A DNA stretch of 29,422 nt. Source: a virus. This document shows positions 24,905-29,422 of this stretch, one piece after another (the stretch's first letter is position 1; each line of letters begins with the position of its first letter). Under the pieces are notes generated by a model. The model saw only the letters and a program-made list of their open reading frames with translations, had not been told where the DNA came from and made no database searches. A program made the position numbers and the translations under genes. The stretch is taken from positions 1 to 29,422 of IMG/VR virus record IMGVR_UViG_3300035158_000255; one strand, given 5' to 3'.

Positions 24905-25815
24905 TACTTCCCCCCATCAGGGGTGGCTCCCAGGTCGTCATCGTCATCGAGTAGATCATTTTCCCTGTCATTCCCGCCTATAGGTTCGGCAGTATCTCCG
25001 TCATCAACTTGACCAGCGCCTGCCCCAGCAGAATTATCTCCCGCATCTGTTTCCCCCCTCAAGCCTTTCTGTCTCTCTTGTTCAATGGCACCCACTTCAT
25101 CGTCATCGAGGTCGTCAGGGCGCACACCACTCAAGTCCCCTCCAACATTCTTGCGCAGTTTCATTAACTCATTCAAACCCTTCAGCCGGGCCACCCCATC
25201 CTTGAGGTCGATCTGACGATAGGCGTTCAGCCCCTCCTCCATGAGCCACTTGTCATTGACATCTGCCGCAGGATCACCCATGTATTTTGCTATCTCCCTT
25301 TTAACGTGAGGTCTTTGAAGGACATTGGAGGCATAGCGTTGCCACGTTGCGGGCTTAACATTGTGCGCCGTGCCGGGCCACACGAACCGAAATGCCTCAT
25401 ATGCGGAGGAGAACAGGTCCGCCGAGGGGTCGGTGTAGAGCTTGGTGGTGATGTAGTCGCAGAACTTCTGCTCCTTCTTGCCACATCTGGCTTTTGAGAC
25501 ATGCGGACTCCAGTGGCTCCTACCTGAAAATGTGTACCGGCTCTTGCGAGGGGTCGTATCACACACCTTGCCGGTGATCGAGAATGTCCCGATGCAGGTG
25601 CGCACATACGTGGTCGGCCCAGCCTTACCCCTGCGCAGGCACTTGATCACGTACCCGTCAGTGGTCAGAAACCAATCGCCCTCAACAGCCTCTTTCCAAT
25701 CCTCTTTGTAGTGTATACCAGCGCGATCAGCTTCTCCACGGGTATAGATAATTTCCCAGATGGTCTTCTCATTCGGGATGGGAAACTTTGCGGTCGTGAG
25801 GGGTACCTGGCGCAC
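24904..25815 (-). CDS. Candidate terminase small subunit with N-terminal extension and acidic tail (303 aa)
   Basis: A 303-residue protein just upstream of the large terminase. Residues ~115-180 (KFCDYITTKLYTDPSADLFS, then AFRFVWPGTAHNVKPATWQR and VLQRPHVKREIAKYM) follow the layout of the helix-turn-helix domain of phage small terminases, where an A-rich helix, a W/Y-containing helix and a V..EI helix alternate. These subunits recognise viral DNA and regulate the large subunit. Residues 1-110 form an extra, cysteine-containing beta-rich part. The last ~75 residues are acidic and glycine-rich (GNDRENDLLDDDDDLG). At 303 residues it is longer than most small terminases (about 150-200). Start GTG is preceded by AAGGTGA. 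Assignment rests mostly on position. Confidence 0.55.
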   Translation of the reverse strand: MRQVPLTTAKFPIPNEKTIWEIIYTRGEADRAGIHYKEDWKEAVEGDWFLTTDGYVIKCLRRGKAGPTTYVRTCIGTFSITGKVCDTTPRKSRYTFSGRSHWSPHVSKARCGKKEQKFCDYITTKLYTDPSADLFSSAYEAFRFVWPGTAHNVKPATWQRYASNVLQRPHVKREIAKYMGDPAADVNDKWLMEEGLNAYRQIDLKDGVARLKGLNELMKLRKNVGGDLSGVRPDDLDDDEVGAIEQERQKGLRGETDAGDNSAGAGAGQVDDGDTAEPIGGNDRENDLLDDDDDLGATPDGGK

Positions 25816-25870
25816 AAAGAGATCACCTTATATCAGATCCGACATATTGATTACTTAAACCACTCGATTG

Positions 25871-25893
25871 ATCGTATGTTCCCATCATACGAT
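25871..25893. repeat. Perfect inverted repeat ATCGTATG-N7-CATACGAT
   Basis: Two 8-base arms (25871-25878 and 25886-25893) are exact reverse complements, with a 7-base spacer TTCCCAT. It lies in the gene-free stretch upstream of the small-terminase candidate and overlaps a possible -10 box. Dyad length and spacing fit a repressor-type operator; an RNA hairpin in the leader is the other option. Confidence 0.6.
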
Positions 25894-25980
25894 TGTATGC
25901 CCTATGGATACACGAACCCCCTGATGCCACCTCTCGTGCCTGTCCAGGGTTTGGGTTTGACAGAGCCGGGTGTCGGGGTT

Positions 25981-26000
25981 CATGTGAATCTTTTCACAAG
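25981..26000. promoter_or_regulatory. CRP/FNR-like box, left copy
   Basis: CATGTGAATCTTTTCACAAG contains TGTGA (25983-25987) and TCACA (25994-25998) separated by exactly 6 bases, the consensus of cAMP receptor protein-type sites. It shares 16 of 20 bases with the second copy at 26643-26662. It lies about 165 bases upstream of the small-terminase candidate. An identical palindrome could also serve a phage regulator. Confidence 0.6.
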
Positions 26001-26060
26001 ATGTGCGAAAATTTTTATCGAAACGGCCAGATGCGCAGTATCAACCACACCGGCCAGAGA

Positions 26061-26306
26061 TCAAGCAGCAGGATCAGGGCAATCGTCCAGCTCCTCAAGT
26101 TCCTGTCTGGCTCTTTCTTTTGTCTTTGTCGCCTTGAGTTTCTTTTCACGTTGTCTGTGCGCCTGTTCAAAACATATATCGCAGAGATTGATATAGTCGA
26201 TGTGGCCGAGCAACACCTCACACTTCACACACCGATCCGGCAACTGATGGTCAACCTGTCGCCTGGACCTCTCCGCATAGTGCAGTTCCTTTTCTTCTCT
26301 TTGCAT
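26061..26306 (-). CDS. Small zinc-ribbon protein (81 aa), first gene of the leftward operon
   Basis: An 81-residue protein with two CxxC pairs: CVKC (Cys26, Cys29) and CDIC (Cys42, Cys45), 12 residues apart, a spacing that can bind one zinc ion. The flanks are rich in charged residues, and a long basic/acidic helix follows (HRQREKKLKATKTKERARQE), ending in an acidic tail. This is like small phage zinc-finger regulators, but no specific family is recognised. AGGGAG lies a few bases before the ATG, and a -10-like TATACT is 25 bases upstream, so it is probably the first gene expressed on the leftward strand. A control region separates it from the packaging genes. Confidence 0.7.
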   Translation of the reverse strand: MQREEKELHYAERSRRQVDHQLPDRCVKCEVLLGHIDYINLCDICFEQAHRQREKKLKATKTKERARQELEELDDCPDPAA

Positions 26307-26330
26307 ATATCTTTCTCCCTGACATTGTTA

Positions 26331-26359
26331 AGTATACTAAAAAAAATAAGAAAAAACAA
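26331..26359 (-). promoter_or_regulatory. Leftward sigma70-like promoter
   Basis: On the minus strand, TATACT (26331-26336, 5/6 match to the -10 box) lies 17 bases from TTGTTT (26354-26359, 3/6 match to -35). A run of T residues fills the spacer. Transcription would start near 26324, giving a short leader with AGGGAG before the ATG at 26306. This is the most likely start point for the leftward operon. Confidence 0.5.
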
Positions 26360-26456
26360 TACAAACCACACAGGATTTTGCCCTTTATTCTCAAGTTTTT
26401 AAACTATCCCTCCTTACGGGGTAGCCAAAAACCACCCCCAAACCCTAAATTAAAAG

Positions 26457-26550
26457 AAAAACCTAGTATTTAAAACCTAGTTTTTAAGTTTTTGATCTTT
26501 AAACCCCCTTATAGGGGGATCTAAAAACCTTTTATTTAATATTAAAACCT
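26457..26550 (+). repeat. Four AAAACCT direct repeats (iteron-like)
   Basis: AAAACCT occurs at about 26457-26464, 26472-26478, 26523-26530 and 26544-26550; the first two continue as AAAACCTAG. They fall within 94 bases of AT-rich sequence. Short repeats of this kind can bind a replication initiator or regulator, but they are close to low-complexity DNA, so chance similarity is possible. Confidence 0.4.
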
Positions 26551-26642
26551 AAAAGATTAATCTTTGGTGCCGTCGGCTCGTCCGCCGAGACACATCGTAA
26601 GTGCCGATCTTGACCGTGAACGTCAACACCCGCCCTATGTCG

Positions 26643-26662
26643 CTTGTGAAAAATTTCACAAG
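26643..26662. promoter_or_regulatory. CRP/FNR-like box, right copy (perfect 20-base palindrome)
   Basis: CTTGTGAAAAATTTCACAAG has 9-base arms CTTGTGAAA and TTTCACAAG around AA, and contains TGTGA-N6-TCACA. Its centre (26652.5) lies about 75 bases upstream of the predicted transcription start of the rightward promoter, near the distance used by class I activators. A second copy is at 25981-26000. Confidence 0.65.
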
Positions 26663-26692
26663 AAAGTATTTTCATTTTTTTTAAAAAATTCC

Positions 26693-26721
26693 TTGACACT
26701 GCGGTTAGGGCAACATACATT
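26693..26721 (+). promoter_or_regulatory. Rightward sigma70 promoter with perfect -35 box
   Basis: TTGACA (26693-26698), a 17-base spacer and TACATT (26716-26721, 4/6 of TATAAT) form a well-spaced promoter. An A/T tract just upstream may act as UP element. The predicted start (~26728) is only 2-3 bases from the first ATG (26731), so the message would be leaderless or nearly so. Confidence 0.7.
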
Positions 26722-26730
26722 GTCATTACC

Positions 26731-26907
26731 ATGACCGAAGTGAAACAATGTCCGATGTGTCACAGGGTGTTCAGCCAGCCGACGGAGGTGGTCTATCTGG
26801 ACAATGTGCTGATGCACTGCCCACACTGCGGGTACAAACAATACATCACCAAAGACAATCACACGGTAGAGGCGGACGATGGAACTCCCGGAACTCCCAA
26901 GGACTGA
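26731..26907 (+). CDS. Small zinc-ribbon protein (58 aa), first gene of the rightward operon
   Basis: A 58-residue protein beginning MTEVKQCPMCHRVFSQPTEV. Two knuckles, CPMC (Cys7, Cys10) and CPHCG (Cys30, Cys33), are 19 residues apart and form a classic four-cysteine zinc ribbon; the tail is acidic (VEADDGTPGTPKD). Such small ribbons act in transcription, DNA binding or protein contacts; the exact role is unknown. The ATG has no convincing ribosome-binding site and lies almost at the predicted transcription start. No other start is possible without losing Cys7. The last 29 bases overlap the helicase gene in another frame. Confidence 0.7.
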   Translation: MTEVKQCPMCHRVFSQPTEVVYLDNVLMHCPHCGYKQYITKDNHTVEADDGTPGTPKD

Positions 26908-28195
26908 GGACAACGAGGCGAGTTTGCTGGCGGTGCTGATGCACGTGCCCGAGTTGGTCGATGACTGCGCCGAGATCGCATCCAGGGAGGATTTTTACTC
27001 GGCCGACAACGCCATCGTGTTCGATGCTATCTGCCAGCTCAGGGCCAAGAACAGGCCCACCGACATGTCACATGTCGCCAACCACCTGCAGTACAAAGGC
27101 AAGATCAAGAAGATTGGGGGGCGGGTTTATCTCGCCCAGATCCTCGACACCCCCGCCTCCAAGTCAAGTGCCATCGGCTATGCGACCAACATCAGGGACA
27201 AGGCCATCCTGCGGCAGATCATCTACTCCTGCCACAAAATCGCTCAGCAAGCCGCTGACAACCCGCCCGATGTGAGCAAGATGCTCGATGCGGCGGAAAC
27301 CGAGATTATGGACATACGGCGGTTCAAGAAGGGCGGCAGCTTTGTCAAGATCGAGGAGGCGGTCATGGAGGTGTGGAAGGATCTGGAGAACAAGGAGGCG
27401 ACCGGGAACTGGGCATCGGGCATCCCCTCGGGATACAGCCGGCTGGATGCGATGACCACGGGGTTCAAGAAGGGTGAGTTCATCATATTGGCCGGTCGAC
27501 CCAGCTCGGGGAAGACCTCAATGGCCATGGATTTTGCGCGCCACGCCGCCGTCGAGAAACGATTTCGGGTGGCGTTCTTTAGTCTGGAGATGTCCAACGA
27601 ACAGCTCTCCCATCGACTGTTAGCGGCCCATTGGGGGGTCGACGCACACAGGCTGCGCAGTGGGAAACTGCAACAGGAGGATTGGGCTAAGATGTCGGGG
27701 GCGATGTCGTTCATCAACGGAGTACCCCTGTGGATACTGGATGTGCCGCGGCTCTCACTGGCCGAGATCAGGGCGAAGGCCCGACGGGAAAAGACCGACC
27801 ACCAGACCGACATGATCATCATCGACTACCTGGGCCTGATCAACCCGCCGCACAAGAAGTCGAGAGAACAAGAGGTGGCGGCAATCAGCGCAGAACTCAA
27901 AGGACTGGCTCGGGAATTGGATGTGCCCGTCATCGCCCTGTCGCAGATGTCACGGGCGGCGGAGAAACGGGAAGACACCAGGCCGAGGTTATCGGACCTG
28001 CGGGACAGCGGGGCACTGGAGCAGGATGCGGACATGGTTCTGTTCGTGTACCGGCCAGAAATGTACTCCAAGGAGCAGGATGCCGACAGGGGCCGAACGG
28101 AATTGATACTGGCCAAACAGCGCAACGGTCCCACGGGTACAGTGGAGTTGCGGTTTTTCCGTGAAAGTATGCTGTTTCGGGAAGGAGGGTACTGA
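26879..28195 (+). CDS. dnaB: Replicative DNA helicase, DnaB family (438 aa)
   Basis: The ring helicase that unwinds DNA at the phage fork. The N-terminal domain (residues ~10-115) has the DnaB-N pattern, for example NEASLLAVLMHVPELVDDCA and KKIGGRVYLAQILDTP. A linker helix leads to the RecA-like motor: Walker A GRPSSGKTS (206-214), the FFSLEMSNEQL region, Walker B DMIIIDYLGL (311-320), then ALSQMSR and RPRLSDLRDSGALEQDADMV, which holds the conserved arginine and sensor residues. Length 438 is normal. The start overlaps the zinc-ribbon gene by 29 bases, and the stop overlaps the next start (TGATG). No primase or helicase loader is present in the window. Confidence 0.95.
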   Translation: MELPELPRTEDNEASLLAVLMHVPELVDDCAEIASREDFYSADNAIVFDAICQLRAKNRPTDMSHVANHLQYKGKIKKIGGRVYLAQILDTPASKSSAIGYATNIRDKAILRQIIYSCHKIAQQAADNPPDVSKMLDAAETEIMDIRRFKKGGSFVKIEEAVMEVWKDLENKEATGNWASGIPSGYSRLDAMTTGFKKGEFIILAGRPSSGKTSMAMDFARHAAVEKRFRVAFFSLEMSNEQLSHRLLAAHWGVDAHRLRSGKLQQEDWAKMSGAMSFINGVPLWILDVPRLSLAEIRAKARREKTDHQTDMIIIDYLGLINPPHKKSREQEVAAISAELKGLARELDVPVIALSQMSRAAEKREDTRPRLSDLRDSGALEQDADMVLFVYRPEMYSKEQDADRGRTELILAKQRNGPTGTVELRFFRESMLFREGGY

Positions 28196-28290
28196 TGCGA
28201 GTACATCAGGACTATTGGCAGGTGGGGTTGTTGGGGTTGCTCATCGTATTGTCGGTTATCATCGTCATTGCCGGCCACTGTGGGGGGTAA
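28195..28290 (+). CDS. 31-residue single-pass membrane microprotein
   Basis: A 31-residue frame starting MRVHQDYWQVGLLGLLIVLS, with one hydrophobic helix at about residues 10-26 and a short tail ending HCGG. GGAGG sits 6-8 bases before the ATG, a very strong site located in the helicase 3' end, and the start overlaps the helicase stop (TGATG). These signals make a real gene likely despite its size. Function unknown. Confidence 0.6.
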   Translation: MRVHQDYWQVGLLGLLIVLSVIIVIAGHCGG

Positions 28291-28413
28291 ATGGAAACAT
28301 TAGTGAAAATATTTATCGGCATCATGTGTGTTGTCGTACTGTTGATGGCTCTTCTTTTGTGGGTGTTGGTCTGTGTTTCGATATTGGGTTGGCTCGGTTA
28401 CATGCTGGTTTGA
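28291..28413 (+). CDS. 40-residue hydrophobic membrane microprotein
   Basis: A 40-residue frame starting METLVKIFIGIMCVVVLLMA and continuing hydrophobic almost to its end (LLLWVLVCVSILGWLGYMLV). It could cross the membrane once with a long helix, or twice as a hairpin. GGGGGG lies immediately before the ATG, overlapping the previous gene's stop, which is directly adjacent. No family is recognised. It is second of three membrane microproteins in a row. Confidence 0.55.
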   Translation: METLVKIFIGIMCVVVLLMALLLWVLVCVSILGWLGYMLV

Positions 28414-28427
28414 GAGAGGAGCGTGAA

Positions 28428-28703
28428 ATGAAATTCAAGATCGATTGGCTCAATGTGTTCTTTGCGGCCTTTATGGCCGTGGTGATGTTCCTGTTGGTGA
28501 TGAATTTCGTACACACCCACCGCATGGGCGGGCTTTCTCAAGAGAATGAAATACTCACCGATACGGTCATACTGCAATCGGCGATGATCAAAGATATGTA
28601 CGAAACAATGCACGCCGCGTGGGATTTTGAATACTCGGGGCGCACGCAAGGGATGGCCAAACAATGGTATGATACCTGGGGGGACGAAACAAGGGAGGAA
28701 TAG
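28428..28703 (+). CDS. Small membrane-anchored protein (91 aa)
   Basis: A 91-residue protein with a short basic N-terminus (MKFKIDW), one hydrophobic helix at residues ~8-27 (LNVFFAAFMAVVMFLLVMNF), then a polar domain with a helix (QENEILTDTVILQSAMIKDM) and an acidic end. The start at 28428 is fixed by GAGGAG 7 bases upstream; the frame is open further upstream but crosses other genes. No family recognised. The N-terminal anchor with soluble domain could place a replication or exclusion factor at the inner membrane, but this is inference. Confidence 0.65.
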   Translation: MKFKIDWLNVFFAAFMAVVMFLLVMNFVHTHRMGGLSQENEILTDTVILQSAMIKDMYETMHAAWDFEYSGRTQGMAKQWYDTWGDETREE

Positions 28704-28746
28704 GGGCGATTATAGCCTCCAAAGAAGGAGAAAAGAAGGGGGAATA

Positions 28747-29118
28747 ATGACCATCAATAAAGTTATTCTCATTGGCAATGCCGGAAAAGACCCTGAGACG
28801 ATGACCTTTTCCGACGGGTCGTTCAAGATACGGTTCCCGATAGCCACCCACGAGCGGTGGAGGGACAAGAACGACGAGATGCAGGAACGTACCGAGTGGC
28901 ACAACATCGTCGCCAAGGGCCAGAGGGCCGACTTCGGGCGCAAGTACATCAAGAAAGGCTCCCAGGTCTATGTCGAAGGCAAGATCCGCACCCGCTCCTA
29001 CGAGGACGAAACCAACACGACCCGCTGGATCACCGAAGTGGTGTGCCGTGAACTTATCCTGTTGGGCAAAAAAGACAGCGAGAACGCCGACCCGCCCGAC
29101 AAAGAACTGCCGTTCTAG
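28747..29118 (+). CDS. ssb: Single-stranded DNA-binding protein (123 aa)
   Basis: An OB-fold protein of the bacterial/phage SSB family that coats single-stranded DNA during replication. Characteristic blocks are NKVILIGNAGKDPETMTFSD at the start, RTEWHNIVAKGQRADFG (the conserved EWH..V..G) and KGSQVYVEGKIRTRSYEDE. The C-terminus is short (DSENADPPDKELPF) and ends in LPF, as in SSB tails that bind partner proteins, though with KE in place of the usual DDD. At 123 residues it lacks the long glycine-rich linker of E. coli SSB. AAGGGGGAATA before the ATG sets the start; a longer in-frame extension is not supported. Confidence 0.93.
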   Translation: MTINKVILIGNAGKDPETMTFSDGSFKIRFPIATHERWRDKNDEMQERTEWHNIVAKGQRADFGRKYIKKGSQVYVEGKIRTRSYEDETNTTRWITEVVCRELILLGKKDSENADPPDKELPF

Positions 29119-29126
29119 GGGGAATA

Positions 29127-29282
29127 ATGGCCCACATGGTGCCGATACGCAAGGACGGATACGACCAGCAGAAACGTCCCCTGTGGGACCGCATCTTCGA
29201 TGCGGGATGCTGGCTGCTGGCCGCACTTATCAGCTTGGATATTATTCTGTTCCTTTTCTGGTTGCTGCGAGAACTCTTTTGA
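29127..29282 (+). CDS. 51-residue membrane microprotein after ssb
   Basis: A 51-residue frame starting MAHMVPIRKDGYDQQKRPLW, with a polar, basic N-terminal half. A hydrophobic helix follows at residues ~26-46 (AGCWLLAALISLDIILFLFW), and it ends RELF. The ribosome-binding site (AGGGGGAATAATG) is nearly the same as that of ssb, which supports a real gene. It is the last intact gene before the transposase fragment; the fragment's recognisable part begins about 25 bases after its stop. Function unknown. Confidence 0.6.
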   Translation: MAHMVPIRKDGYDQQKRPLWDRIFDAGCWLLAALISLDIILFLFWLLRELF

Positions 29283-29307
29283 GGGTCCCCAATGGCAGAA
29301 CCCACGA

Positions 29308-29422
29308 CTGGTCTTTCTGACCAACAACTTTCATCTGCCGGCTCTAATCATTCCACAGCTCTATCAGAGACGCTGGCAGGTGGAACTGTTCTTCAAATGG
29401 ATCAAACAGCACCTGCGGATCA
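29308..29422 (+). mobile_element. IS4-family transposase fragment at the window edge
   Basis: The frame starting at 29308 reads LVFLTNNFHLPALIIPQLYQ, then RRWQVELFFKWIKQHLRI up to the window end. The second part contains the IS4-family YREK signature with exact spacing: Y, 2 residues, R, 3 residues, E, 6 residues, K. This is the C-terminal catalytic region of the DDE transposase that carries the final glutamate. Only about 38 residues are present, and the earlier catalytic part is absent to the left, where phage sequence stands instead. No terminal inverted repeat is visible. It may be a truncated insertion or an assembly join. Confidence 0.85.

Larger units (their letters stand above)
25816..26060 (-). 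promoter_or_regulatory. 245-base control region before the packaging genes
   Basis: No convincing gene. It holds a TGTGA-N6-TCACA box (25981-26000) and a perfect inverted repeat (25871-25893). A possible -10 box TACAAT lies on the minus strand at 25892-25897, without a clear -35, as in activator-dependent promoters; the inverted repeat overlaps it. Together these suggest a regulated late promoter ahead of the small-terminase candidate. The promoter itself is weakly supported. Confidence 0.45.
26307..26730. other. 424-base AT-rich gene-free block between divergent operons, candidate origin and control region
   Basis: No gene is seen. The block carries promoters for both directions near its ends, a CRP-like box, four AAAACCT elements, a stem-loop CCCCCT-TAT-AGGGGG (26504-26518), the perfect 14-base palindrome AAAGATTAATCTTT (26552-26565), and a weaker stem CTATCCC/GGGGTAG at about 26404-26424. 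A pure A/T run (TTTTTTTTAAAAAATT) lies just before the rightward promoter. Direct repeats, AT-rich DNA, palindromes and an adjacent DnaB-type helicase gene are the usual surroundings of a phage replication origin. This is inference; no known initiator-binding motif was recognised. Confidence 0.5.

Noticed and set aside
25885-25983. 32-codon minus-strand frame starting MNPDTRLCQTQ in the control region
   Set aside because: No ribosome-binding site; its start lies within the CRP-like palindrome and its end in the inverted repeat, so the DNA looks regulatory.
25711-26196. 161-codon plus-strand frame across the small-terminase start, control region and zinc-ribbon gene
   Set aside because: It crosses two operators and two genes on the opposite strand and shows no family features.
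26532-26732. 66-codon minus-strand frame in the divergent block
   Set aside because: No ribosome-binding site, runs through the rightward promoter and palindromes, and the composition is not protein-like.
29292-29422. Plus-strand frame MAEPTTGLSDQQLSS open to the right edge
   Set aside because: Another frame of the same bases gives a precise IS4 transposase signature, so this one is a shadow.

Overview
The window is part of the genome of a tailed double-stranded DNA phage with a podovirus-like (P22/T7-type) virion plan, probably recovered from a bacterial community. The evidence is a complete set of phage landmark genes: large terminase, P22-like portal, scaffold, HK97-fold/SU10-type major capsid protein, head-tail adaptors, a beta-propeller tail hub, candidate DNA-ejection proteins and an endolysin. 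No tail-tube, tape-measure or sheath gene is present. Strong Shine-Dalgarno sequences (AGGGGG, GGAGG, AGGTGA) and sigma70-like promoters point to a bacterial host. The host itself cannot be named from this sequence. No tRNA, rRNA, CRISPR array or integrase was seen.

Layout. Two opposed transcription units diverge from an AT-rich gene-free block at 26307-26730. Leftwards (minus strand, 26306 down to 1) runs one long, tightly packed late operon. Its order is a zinc-ribbon protein, candidate small terminase, two small basic proteins, large terminase (22933-24540), portal, scaffold, a Sec-signal protein, major capsid protein (18029-19444), three tandem adaptor paralogues, a 1179-residue fibre-like protein with its own signal peptide, a fourth adaptor relative, the tail hub, three candidate internal/ejection proteins (one of 1389 residues), a lysis region (membrane proteins, GH24 lysozyme, holin candidate), several small proteins, and a partial 3'-5' exonuclease at the left edge. 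Most junctions are TAATG/TGATG overlaps or gaps below 20 bases, which suggests translational coupling.

Rightwards (plus strand, 26731-29282) runs a replication module: a second zinc-ribbon protein, a DnaB-type helicase, three very small membrane proteins in a row, a single-strand DNA-binding protein and a fourth small membrane protein. The last ~115 bases are a piece of an IS4-family transposase, so the right edge is a mobile-element insertion or an assembly junction.

Points of most interest: (1) two TGTGA-N6-TCACA boxes (CRP/FNR-like), one in each divergent control region; (2) two mutually exclusive hairpins between the capsid and first adaptor genes, one of which masks the adaptor ribosome-binding site; (3) four adaptor paralogues; (4) two Sec signal peptides inside the virion gene block; (5) a repeat-bearing AT-rich block that could be the replication origin; (6) sharp GC drops inside the fibre and tail-hub genes that look like swapped modules; and (7) a cluster of membrane microproteins within the replication module. 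Functions are assigned from motifs read by eye and from gene order; no database search was possible.
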